DNA from: Delphinus delphis
Lineage: Eukaryota > Chordata > Mammalia > Artiodactyla > Delphinidae
Assembly (NCBI RefSeq): GCF_949987515.2
Contig: NC_082684.1
Coordinates: forward strand, 157,495,356-157,559,355
DNA: 64,000 nucleotides
Reading direction: 5' to 3'
Shown: positions 22,291 to 32,101 of the stretch, piece by piece
Numbering within the stretch: the stretch's first letter is position 1
Layout: every line of letters starts with the position of its first letter
Translations under genes and position numbers: made by a program
Notes under the pieces: model-generated
The model's input: the letters and a program-made list of their open reading frames with translations, nothing else
Database searches by the model: none
What the model was told of the DNA's origin: nothing

Positions 22291-22990
22291 TTTATTCTTC
22301 CTGGCATCATTCAGAATCGTTTTGCTGTCAGCCTCTATTGGGTGAGCTTTTAATCTTTCCTACATTTTGCAAAAAGACTTCCCTATAGTCGTGTATAAAT
22401 TTGCGCAAGCCTTTCCATAGCACAGTTCCTTCGTCTATAAATTTGCAAGCATGCTAGGCAGGTGCTTTGAGACCTTATCTGAAACATGTTTTCCGCCCCA
22501 AGCACCGAAGATTATGATTATGTTGTCATTTTTATTAGTCAGGCTGGTTTTAATAAACAGTATGGGCCCTATTAGCCAAGTATGTGATAATCTCCTTGCA
22601 TTATAATACCCTAGGATATAATATTGTAATGCAATAATATCTTATTACAGTGCTCCTGCCGATAAAGATCTCACTAATATACGCATAGAGTTCTAGTAGT
22701 TTTTTAATAAACATCCAGGGGTGAGAATCTGCTGTTGAGAATCTTGTGTAAGACATAAGATACCAAACAGGATATCGACAAAATATATCCATGTATGTAA
22801 GCTGAACATGCAGAGTTTAATTCATTCATCTTGCTGTGTTGCACATCATTCCTTAAAATTCCACATTGTTCAGGTGCCTTCCAACCTTCCTTTCGTCTGT
22901 TTATTCCATGTCATGCAATTGCCAAGAATAAGTGAGGCTGATATTAACTTTGGTGAAGATAATGTTCCAGTGCCTTCCAGTAGACTAAAT
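22291..22990. other. Single-copy spacer
   Basis: No gene. A near-duplicate phrase, 'gtataaatttgcgcaagc' at ~22392 and 'tctataaatttgcaagca' at ~22434, suggests a small local duplication. Confidence 0.4.
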
Positions 22991-22994
22991 AATT

Positions 22995-23240
22995 CAAGAG
23001 AATATGATGCAGCGGGGAAGAACTTGCTTTTACAGTCAGGTTTACCTAAGTTTGAGTCTCGACTTTAGTCCTGAACGCACTATGTACTGATGAGACCGTC
23101 TCTTTCTAATGTGCCATTTCCTCATCTGTAGGAATGGAATGAGTAGCAGTAGCCACTTGCTGAGGTTGTGTGAGAGTTAAGAGAGATGATTCATTTCAAG
23201 TACCCGGCTGGTAATGAGATGGGCAATAAATGTTAACCGC
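22995..23240 (+). repeat. MIR SINE
   Basis: Sense-strand MIR phrases in order: 'cttttacagtcaggtttacctaagtttgag', 'atttcctcatctgtaggaatgg', 'aggttgtgtgagagttaagagagatga' and 'ggcaataaatgtt'. Nearly full length. Confidence 0.8.
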
Positions 23241-23890
23241 ACTTATTAGTACTATTACTATCTTAAAACGTTTGCGCACTCTGGCTGAAGAAATAGTCAT
23301 TCTAGCATCGCTTTGCTGAAGGATATCAGGTAGAGTAGTAAAAAGGGCTTTAAATAGGGCAATAAAATGCAGATATATTCCCTTTGCTTCCCCCCTCCCC
23401 CGCACCAACTGTATCTCATTCAGCTCCTGGAAAAAGAGAGCTGGGCTGCTGCTGGACACAATGTAACAAAATAATACAGAAAGAGACCCCCTTAAGGTAA
23501 CATATATGCTTATAGCCTATTTAGGGAACAAAAATGGATCTTTCTGTAGCAGCGACTCTGGCCAGGACACTCAGAATAACCATTAGCTTCTGTGCTCATT
23601 TAGCTGTTATAATGGGAGTTCACATTTTCTCCCTCTTCTTAATCCAAGCCTCTGGGGGTGGCAGTGAGAGAGCAAACCCAGAATTGAAAATGCCCCGGGT
23701 TTGTTTTTAAAGGCAACGACCTGGTCACGAAGAGTCTGCACGTGCAGGGAGCCTGCCCGAGCTTTCCAGACTTTCCACTCGGTTCTGATGTCCAGCTGCT
23801 GCTTAATGATTTCATGCCTCCTCAGCTAGACTGTCTGCCGAGGTTCTCAGACAGAACCGTGCCCCAGCAGCGCCGCAGGGCTTGATGGAA
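23241..23890. other. Single-copy spacer
   Basis: No gene or repeat recognised; frames on the minus strand are short. Confidence 0.4.
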
Positions 23891-23894
23891 ACCC

Positions 23895-23990
23895 CCGAAA
23901 GCCCAGCCCAGCCCCAGACTTTCTGATTCAGTGGTCCAGGGTGGGGCTGAGAATTTGCATTTCTAACGAGCTCCCAGGTGTTGCTGTTGC
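23895..23990 (+). repeat. MER5-type hAT MITE fragment
   Basis: 'ccccagactttctgattcag', 'gggtggggctgagaatttgc', 'atttctaacgagctcccagg' and 'tgttgctg' match the middle to 3' part of MER5A/B (CCCCAGACCTACTGAATCAG ... GGTGGGGCC ... TTTTAACAAGCCCTCCAGGTGATTCTGATGC). Confidence 0.7.
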
Positions 23991-26900
23991 TTCTGGTCAG
24001 GAGATCAGATGTGAAGCCCTGCTGCAGGCAGTTGGAGATCTCCCCAGGCTGCCGGCCTGGAGCTGGGTACAGGGTATAAACTCAGTAAATATACTTGTTG
24101 GTTTGCTTCGTCTGAGGCCACTGAGGTGAAATATAAAAGGAAGATAAAGTATATTAAGGTTCTCATTAGGTGCCCTGCCTGATTCTCATTAAGACTGTCC
24201 TGATTTCTTTTATGTCCTGGGCGTGTGGGCTCAGTGCTCATTTTCATGGCTTCTGGATCCCTGATGTGCTGTTATTTTCAACTAGTCCAAGCTTCTCCTC
24301 ATTTCCTTTCTCGAGTCTCTCTAGACAGAACAATAATCATAGATATCGGAAGGAATCCTCAGAACCAGTACGTGCATGAGAATTCTTTTACCTCCCAGAG
24401 AGCTTCTCTAAGTCCCTTGTCATCCATCTCATTTCACTGGTCCCTCCACCCCCTTAATCGAAGGCCAGAGCCCTGGGCTTGTAACTTCATTTTCTAAGAT
24501 TTTAAATTTGATTGAAAGTGCCTTCACTAAGCTAACATTTGTTGGAGTCCCTGGGGAGAGGAAAATGATTTATAGGGAAGTGGTGTAAAACCAACTGGAC
24601 TTGTAGAAGAAGGATAGTTTGGAATTATATTGCCAAATTCATTGTTTATTTCTATCTCATTTTTCTGAGTGTGAGCACTTGGGTATTCCTTCACCAGAAA
24701 AGAATTTTAGGGGGTGGTTTTTCACATCCTTTAAAGTTCTATTTGAACATCAACAAATTTTAGAGGAAAGTGATGTTTTCCTTCGATAAAATAGAAAAAA
24801 AAATCTGTTTCAGTTTCCACGGACCCATTACCACTTACAAGGGAGTGTCCTACGCAAAGATATTAAAGACCTTTGAATATCTTTTCCACTGAGTTTCTGA
24901 GTATAATTTTCATTCTTTGCTTTCAGCCAACACATGAGTTCGGGTTTTAGATTAGTGTTTTGCAAAGTAGGTTCCGTGGAACACTAGAAGGATGTTATAT
25001 GGATGAAAAATGTTCGGTGGCAGAAGTAAAGCTTAGCGATCACAGGTTTAAATAAAGGTAAACAAGTATCTTTAATTCTTCATTCAAGACTAATCTTTAA
25101 TATGGGTTTTAGGCCTTGTAGATATGGGAGAGGGGTGTTTCTAGACTCTTCGACATGGGAGTCTTCTGGTAGAGCGTCTTATGGTATTAGTGTTATTCAC
25201 AACAGACTTTGGGGAGTACTGTGTGAACATTCTGTGTACTATCATCATCTTGGATTCCTAAAGAAGCCTCAGAGGTATAAGATATAGAAAGCTGGTCTTC
25301 TGTGCAGATACCAGCGACACAATTTTGGTTCCTTTTGGAAGCAGAAAAAAAATTTAATTCTTTTTTAGAAAATGTACAGTACTAGAGATCCTGTTTGTCA
25401 GTAATTCTGTCACTACTGACTGCCACAGTGGCTACACTGAATGCTGATTTCTGGTTAAATTTTCCTAGAATGTAGAAATTTTCATTTCACATTGTTGATA
25501 TTTAGACAAAATCCCACTGCCCAGTACATCCGGCATTCTATTGCTAAATGTAATTCTAGGGTGAAATCATGCAGAAAGGTCATGGTTTTTTCCTCTCCTC
25601 CCAGATGTCAGCTTTCAAAATCATGGAAAAATCAAGTTAATAGTCATTTGAAACTCAGTCATTCATAATTTAAACAAGCCCACGAAGCCGTAAGTTCATG
25701 TGTAAGAATTGTTTCTTGCTGGTTTGTACACTTCCAAGTTAATTGTTCTCCCTGTATCCCTCCCCCCAAAACCCCCAAGGCTGTATTGCAGTTAGCAATA
25801 TGCTGTGTGTCACCCCATTTTCTCAGTCACTAGGAAATGCCAAGGAAGTATATTTTGGGCTTCAGAGGCTATTAATCTCTGAGACACCGTCAAAGGGAAG
25901 TTTTGTAGCTGGAGGACCCACAAGAGAAAAGTTGCCTTTTTGTTTCCTTTGCATTTGGGCTGTTGCCACTGTTTAAAAATTGGCAATGAACAGGATGTGC
26001 ATTTTTAGTTGCTGCAAGATCCCATATAGACAAGTGGTGAGAGATGAAACCACACATAGACTTGATAAAGAGATGGCTGGCTTTCTGAAGGTAGGGCAGT
26101 CTGTTATTTTGTGCCATTCAGCTTTTCATTTCAGGGTGGCCGCTGGTGAGTGAGTGTTCTAGTGCCACCCATCCTAGTTGCTGTCTTATCCCCGCCTCCG
26201 ACCACCCACACATGTGAGGGATATTGGCATCTGGGAAGAGTTAGATCACCCCCATTTGACGGCAATATTATGCTTGTTCACATCCACCGAGCTGTGAAAA
26301 CACATGCGTAAAACATGGAAGGTAGAATTTTAAAACGTTGTCTTCTTCCTCTCTTCTCCAGGGGCCACCCAAACTTTTTAACGTGATCTACCACAGAGCT
26401 CTGGCATTTTCTGTTGCGGCCAATCTGGTTCTTATTCACCGAGTGTAATTACGAGTGTAGGTGTTATGAATTTGTTGGTTAAAAACCCCCAAACGCACAT
26501 AAACGTGTTGATGTAAATGTTCTAAGTACAGGATGCCTAATTTAAATGAATGACAGGGAGCACAACGTTGTGGAATTGTCAGGAAACCAGAAATTAGCTA
26601 TTTTACAGCCCTTTCTTTTGTCTCTGCTGCTGTTCCTGTATTGGAAGCCAGAGGAGCTACAAAATATGGACAGGATTGAGTGGGATCTTGGGTGTAACCT
26701 ATTACCATGAAAAATTGGCAGGGAGGAAATCACTTCTTGTTTTCTGCGTGTGCTTATGTAACCTTGAACACACTGTTCTGTTAAAAAGTCTTTACTTTTC
26801 CCTTGTTAGGAAAAAAAAATCAAACTTCAGCCTTATTTTTGAGAGCTGTACTTGTTTGTGTGCCTTTTTAATTGTTTTTGAGACTGCATCTGTGCGTGCT

Positions 26901-27539
26901 CCCTCCCCCAGCCCCCAGCTTCCCAAATGTTGGGTTGCAGATGTGAGCCTGGCCGGCAAGTGCCAGCAGCTTGACTTTCAGCGGTGTTTTAATTCTTTGG
27001 AAGATGACAGTGTGCTCCAGTGTGCTGGATCCCATCACCTCTTCACTACCAAGTTCTGATGTCAACGGGGTTGTGCTCGGCTGCATGCCTTGCTTGTATC
27101 TAATCATTTTATGGCAAACAGGATGGGGAGAGGTTAAGGACGCAGCTATGAGCCTGGACCTCTGGTTTTCCCCAGCCTGGGTCACTCAATAATCCGCCTT
27201 TATTTGGTGCTTCTCATTATTTCCTTTCCTTTTTCTCTTCCAACTGGATATTTTTCGGGTCTCTGCTGTCCTTTGCTTTCGTTCCCATCTCCTCCTCTTT
27301 CGTTTCCAAAACAATAAAACTTGCTGGATCATCTTGTTTCTGCATCTCTCCTTTCCTCGTACCATGCCATGCTTCCAGTACATCCTTGGACTCAGAATTT
27401 AGCATAGAAAAAGGTCCTTAGGGAACTGGTTCATTATGAGGTCTTGCCTGCCTCCTTCAGGTGGTGGGTTTTTGTTTGTTTGTTTTGCTTTGTTTTTTGT
27501 GTGCACTTGGGTGTCGGGGGGAGGGAGGTGATCAATGTG
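23991..27539. other. 3.5-kb single-copy block
   Basis: No gene and no young repeat. Around 24950-25030 the phrase 'gcaaagtaggttccgtggaacactag' resembles an old repeat I cannot name. All frames are under 130 codons with no recognisable family; the 127-codon frame at 26676-27059 overlaps a 105-codon frame on the opposite strand. Confidence 0.45.
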
Positions 27540-27984
27540 ACAGCCTTCACAGACTGTCTCCCCGCAGTTTGGAGGAGAAGAGGATATGGTAAATGGAACT
27601 TGGGAAGGATGTGAGATGCCCTCTCGGATGTCCGCAGCCCTGCCTCCCCACAGAGGTGTGATGACCTTGGCCGGACCCCCTGCCGCCAGTGGCTCAGGAG
27701 CCCGGAGGGCCTACAGAGGCAGCTGGTACTTCAGCGGCGGCCTCAGGACCTGGGGCTCAGCCAGGCTGCTGCACCTGCGGCTCCCCCGGGATTCCCGACT
27801 AATGGGCCTCCTGCTAAGGGCAGGGAGCCGAATGGGAGAAGTTCATGAGCCACAGATGATGTATTTCTCTGAGAACAGAATGTTGTCTGTGTCTCGAACT
27901 CCTTGTCCCTGCAGTTTTCAGAGAGAAATCCAGTGGAATGGGCTTAAAAACATCCTGCCTGCGTTGATCTCATCGGAATGGTGA
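27540..27984 (+). other. GC-rich segment with a 132-codon open frame, unassigned
   Basis: The frame opens after a TGA, has ATG at 27586 in a good start context (G at -3 and +4), and stops TGA at 27982-27984, just 22 bases before an L1. An acceptor-like 'tgtctccccgcag' ends at 27564, so an exon boundary is conceivable. The predicted protein is Arg/Gly/Ser-rich with no domain I recognise. GC-rich sequence gives long frames by chance. I record it as unassigned rather than as a gene. Confidence 0.25.
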
Positions 27985-28006
27985 AAGAAAACACAACGTT
28001 TTATTT

Positions 28007-28634
28007 TTTTCTTTTCCATTCTGGTTTATCATAGGATACTGACTATAGTTCCCTCTGCTGTACAGTAGGACCTTGTTGTTCCCCATTCTGTAGATAATAG
28101 CTTACACCTGCTAGCCCCAACCTCCCAGTCCATCCCTCCCCTGTTCCCCACATCCCGCCCCCCCGCCCTTGACAACCACAGGTCTGTTCTTTATGTGAGT
28201 TTGTTTCTGTTTTGTAGATAAATTCATTTATATCCTATTATAGGTTCCACATATAAGTGATATATGTTTGTCTTTCTCTGTCTGACTTAGTAGGATCATC
28301 CCTAGGTCCATCCATGTAGCTGCAAATGGCATTATTTCATTCTTTTTTATAGCTGAGTAGTATTCCATTGTATATGGGTGCCACATCTTGTCCATTCATC
28401 TGTCAGTGGACCACTTAGGTTGCTCCCATGTCTTGGTTATTGTGAATAGTGCAGCAGTGAACAGCAGGGTGCATATATCTTTGTGAATTAGAGTTTTGTC
28501 TGGGTATATGCCCAGGAGTGGGATTGCAGGATCACATGGCAACTCTATTTTTAGTTTTTTGAGAAACCGCCATACTGTTCTCCGTAGCGGTTGCACCAAT
28601 TTACATTCCCACCAACAGTGTAGGAGGGTTCCCT
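28007..28634 (-). mobile_element. Old L1 LINE fragment, ORF2 end plus 3' UTR
   Basis: Reverse orientation. 'ggtttatcataggatactg' and 'tgctgtacagtaggaccttg' mark the 3' UTR. Further right the minus-strand frame at 28396-28599 encodes the L1 ORF2 C-terminal region, with [20 protein letters not shown] visible. The usual last ~100 bases of the 3' UTR are missing on the left and there is no clear tail or target duplication, so it is truncated on both sides. Non-functional. Confidence 0.88.
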
Positions 28635-29467
28635 AAAATGCAACATTTAGAGACCACCACGATCCATTGTTTGGATATCACGTGGGTCTTGGGGTTCAGG
28701 CACTTCTGGGACATACACGAGATGGTTGACAGGACAAAGAGGAAGAAACTGGCGAGTAGGAGACTTTTTGTGTTATCAGAACCTGGCCTTTCTGGAGCCC
28801 AGGATGCTGGGTCTAGTTTGGTTCTGCTGGGCTGGATCGGCTGCTGGGGGCGCTCTCACTGCCTCACAGCTGTTTGCAGATGCTTCGTCTACATCGTAGT
28901 CCACTGTTGGTTTTCTCTTTCGTATTGGGTTGAGCATGTTGTTCTTTAGAGCGCATGTCCCATCAGTCCTCATCTCTCTGTCCCTGGACCCTTTTGCAGG
29001 GTGCTTTCCTCCCAGCGTGGCCAGATCAGTCATCTTAAGGCCGTCTGCTTCTTCCCAGCACCCCCGTGCTTGCCCTCAGCTCTCCCGCGGCGCTCAGCTC
29101 TGCAGACTGCTGTCTTTCTCTTATCCATCACCCCTCTGCACCCACTAAACCACTTGCCAGCCTCCCTGCCCTGTCCTGACTCCTTCTGCGGAAAGCTCCT
29201 AATAGCGTGGGCAGGACAGCCCAACAAACTGCCCCCCGCCCCACACACACACTCACACACTCACAGAGCCTCACCTACTTCCCAGGACTGTGTCTGCTTT
29301 CAGGAGCGAGACCTGGACACGTGAAAGCAGGATAAATACGCTGTGATCCGCTGTCCCCTTCTTTAAAGCACAGGGACCCTCTTAAATGCAAGAGATGGGG
29401 TGTCTGGGAGTGGTAAGGAATCAGAGCTAAAATGTCCATAGGCTTTGGTTTCTGGTTTTTCTTAAGT
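28635..29467. other. Single-copy spacer, C-rich
   Basis: No gene. 28960-29290 is pyrimidine-rich with short CA stretches at 29244-29270 and gives overlapping frames on both strands (72-107 codons) without any recognisable family. Confidence 0.4.
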
Positions 29468-29800
29468 GAACTGCTCTTGAGGGCTTCCCTGGTGGCGTAG
29501 TGGTTGAGAATCCACCTGCCGAGGCAGGGGACACAGGTTCGAGCCCTGATCTGGGAAGATCCCACATGTCGCGGAGCAGCTAGGCCCGTGAGCCACAACT
29601 ACTGAGCCTGCGCGTTTGGAGCCTGTGCTCCGCAACGAGAGGCCGCGACAGTGAGAGGCCCGTGCACCACGATGAAGAGTGGCCCCCGCTTGCCACAACT
29701 AGAGGAAGCCCTCGCACAGAAACGAAGACCCAACACAGCCAAAAATAAATAAATAAATTTATTTAAAAAAAAAAAAACTATAAAAAGGAACTGCTCTTGA
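29468..29800 (+). mobile_element. CHR SINE, intermediate form, 13-bp target duplication
   Basis: The head starts gggcttccctggtggcgtag at 29482 with a B box 'aggttcgagccctg'. The middle reads like the short form ('gcgcgtttggagcctgtgctccgcaac', 'acagtgagaggcccg'), but the copy continues into the long-form 3' part ('ccgcttgccacaactagagg', 'gaagacccaacacagcc') and an AAATAAATAAAT tail. The target duplication gaactgctcttga lies at 29468-29480 and 29788-29800. Confidence 0.93.
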
Positions 29801-30110
29801 AAAGGTTAGCCTTTTAGAGCCTTCTGAAAAGAAAACTTGTGATGGGTGGCATAGGGGCCACGTGATGATGGGGATGCTGTCTTGAAAACATCCTTTCTGC
29901 TTCATTTCACACAAAATGACTACGTACATTTTGAACATTGCAAACAACTGATACGTATTCAGTTCTTTCAATTATCCGTTTATATATTATTTATGGAAAA
30001 TACTTAAATCCAGCAGGGTCCTAGCTTGTATTCTTTTGGGGTTGCCTCTTCAATTCATCTGGCTGAGATAAAACATAATAATAACCTTAGCAGTACATGT
30101 TTATGAAAGT
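29801..30110. other. Single-copy spacer
   Basis: Nothing recognisable between the two SINEs. Confidence 0.4.
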
Positions 30111-30115
30111 CAGTC

Positions 30116-30447
30116 GGGACTTCCCTGGTGGCGCAGTAGTTAAGAATCTGCCTGCCAATGCAGGGGACACGGGTTCGAGCCCTGGTCCGGGAAGATCCCA
30201 CATGCCCCGGAGCAACTAAGCCCGTGTGTCACAACTACTGAGCCTGCGCTCTAGAGCCCGCGTGCCACAACTACTGAAGCCTGTGCACCTAGAGCCCGTG
30301 CTCTGCAACAAGAGAAGCCACTGCAATGAGAAGCCCACGCACCGCAACAAAGAGTAGCCCCCGCTCGTCACAACTAGAGAAAGCCTACACGCAGCAATGA
30401 AGACCCGATGCAGCCAAAAATAAAATTAATTAATTAAAAAAAAAAAG
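30116..30447 (+). mobile_element. CHR SINE, long form
   Basis: Full-length sense copy: head gggacttccctggtggcgca, intact B box 'cgggttcgagccctg', duplicated 'ccacaactactga' phrases, then the long-form 3' part and an ATTAATTAATT-A tail. I could not identify a convincing target duplication; the right flank is an L1 remnant. Confidence 0.92.
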
Positions 30448-30535
30448 AATATACGTGCCTCTGGACCCAGCAGTTCTACTTCTTGGAATTTATCTGAAGA
30501 TAATAAATAAACTTAAAAAAAAAATCAGATGGTGC
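30448..30535 (+). repeat. Small L1 ORF2/3' UTR fragment
   Basis: 'ctggacccagcagttctact' followed by 'tcttggaatttatctgaaga' is the standard L1 phrase (TTTGACCCAGCAATTCCACTTCTAGGAATTTATCC). Confidence 0.6.
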
Positions 30536-30549
30536 CTTCCCAATCAGAT

Positions 30550-30770
30550 ACTGCATTTGAATTATTTATTTAGTGTATATTAAGTACCTGCTAAGTGACA
30601 GGCACCACCCTGTGGGCTAGGGGTTCAGGATAGCTATGGTGACTGCTTTTCTGGAGCTTACACTTGAGAGGAAGGCAGATATTAATCAAATAATTACACA
30701 AATATATAATTCCAAGCTAGTTTAAGGTGGACAGACAAGGGACCCAGCTGAATTGTGGGTGGAGCTGGTC
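30550..30770 (-). repeat. L2 LINE fragment
   Basis: Reversed L2 3' end: 'tattaagtacctgctaagtgacaggcacc', 'gggctaggggttcaggatag', 'tctggagcttacacttgaga' and 'gatattaatcaaataattacac' match the usual order (CCTACTATGTGCCAGGCAC ... GGAGCTTACATTCTAGTG). Confidence 0.75.
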
Positions 30771-30994
30771 CAGGTTTCACTTGGATGAAATGTTTAAGCT
30801 TCAGGTAAAAGATCTTCATGTTGTCTTCTGTACAGGATTACCCTACGGTTTCATGACCTTAACTGCTTCCTAGACTTTGAAGATTTCTTTTCTCGTGTGT
30901 TGCGTCTATGTATTTGTTGTTGCTGTCAATACTTTTTGCTTTGCCAGATTGGGCCTGTAGACCATTTAGGGGAAGTCGGAGAAGATGTAGCAGT
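30771..30994. other. Single-copy spacer
   Basis: Nothing recognisable. Confidence 0.4.
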
Positions 30995-31244
30995 AGAGAT
31001 CATTACCTTTTTTTTTTTTTTTTTTTTTTTTTGCGGTACGCGGGCCTCTCACTGTTGCGGCCTCTCCCGTTGCGGAGCACAGGCTCCGGACGCGCAGGCT
31101 CAGCGGCCACGGCTCACGGGCCCAGCCGCCCCACGGCATGTGGGATCTTCCCGGACCAGGGCACGAACCCGTGTCCCCTGCATCGGCAGGCAGACTCTCA
31201 ACCACTGCGCCACCAGGGAAGCCCAAGAGATCATTACCTTTTTT
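30995..31244 (-). mobile_element. CHR SINE, short (3'-deleted) form, target duplication
   Basis: Reverse orientation: a long T run to 31032, then 'gcggtacgcgggcctctcac' and a tRNA-like head ending at 31225. The short form lacks the long-form 3' part: after the 'tctcactgttgcggcctctc' segment (reverse of AGAGGCC...AGTGAGAGG) it goes directly to the tail. The target duplication agagatcattacctttttt is at 30995-31013 and 31226-31244. The frames of 95-141 codons here are SINE translations. Confidence 0.95.
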
Positions 31245-31953
31245 CAAAGGCATTGCAAAACTAGTTCAGATAATCTAGTTTTTAGTTACTGTGATCCCAC
31301 CTTTCTTGATCCAGACACCTAAGAGAGACTTTTCTTTATACTGTTAGCAAACTCTACGTTGTTTGACCTGAGAAATCGCCAGATTGCCAAGTACTGAGGC
31401 ACCTTCCTCAGGAGCTGATCGTTGTTGCAGGGGTCTTGGGTTCTGCCCCGTGGCTTTATTGAATGGGACTTTTACCCTGTCCAGGACCAAGTAGTGCCAT
31501 AATAAAAAGTGAAAAGCTAACAGCAGATAGAGTATAATTCACTTACCGTAACTGACTGGTCTTGTTGATGGTTGGTGTTTCTGTGGATCCTTGTAAGTGT
31601 CTCTGGCGGTTAACCTCGTAGGGTCCTTTAAAAAGAAAGCTCTTTCACAACCAGTATCTTGCTTGATCCAAGCAACACCTCCATGCATTAGATAGTCCTG
31701 TTAATATAGTGAGAGTTACAGGGAGAACTTGTAGCCCAGGAAGATGCAGTAAGTGGATCCAGGTGGTCCGGCTAGTAAAGTCACAGAGCTGAAGTCTTCT
31801 AATGTCAAAATCTAGTATTTTCCGCATGGGGACACACAGCCACTCCATACTAACTCTTTAGAGCTGGTTACTGTCCTTAGAGTGAAATCCCACATGATCT
31901 TATTTCACTTCTCTCCTGACTGGAGCCTGAGTTATTATTATTATTATTTTTTA
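31245..31953. other. Single-copy spacer
   Basis: No gene. A (TTA)5 tract lies at 31931-31948. Confidence 0.4.
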
Positions 31954-32101
31954 AAATATTTTCTTCTTTGGGACTTCCCTGGTGGTCCAGTGGTTAAGAC
32001 TCTGTGCTTCCACTGCAGGGGGAGCGTGGGTTCGGTCCCTGGTCAAGGAACTAAGATCCTGCATGCCGCGTGGTGTGGCCAAGAAAAATGTTTCCTTCTT
32101 C
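31954..32101 (+). mobile_element. Short tRNA-derived SINE (~115 bp) related to CHR
   Basis: The head gggacttccctggtggtcca is followed by 'cagtggttaagactctgtgc', a B box 'gtgggttcggtccctgg', and 'aactaagatcctgcatgccg' before a short A-rich tail. This is the older, short cetartiodactyl tRNA-SINE type lacking the CHR body. The flanks (31954-31969 and 32086-32101) match at 13 of 16 positions, a diverged target duplication. Confidence 0.85.

Noticed and set aside
29481..30447. tRNA-like A and B boxes suggesting tRNA genes
   Set aside because: They are the tRNA-derived heads of CHR SINEs; no cloverleaf with acceptor stem closes around them.
30897..31322. 141- and 118-codon frames with Arg/Ala/Pro-rich peptides
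   Set aside because: Same cause: translation of a CHR SINE with its poly-T tail (read as poly-Phe).
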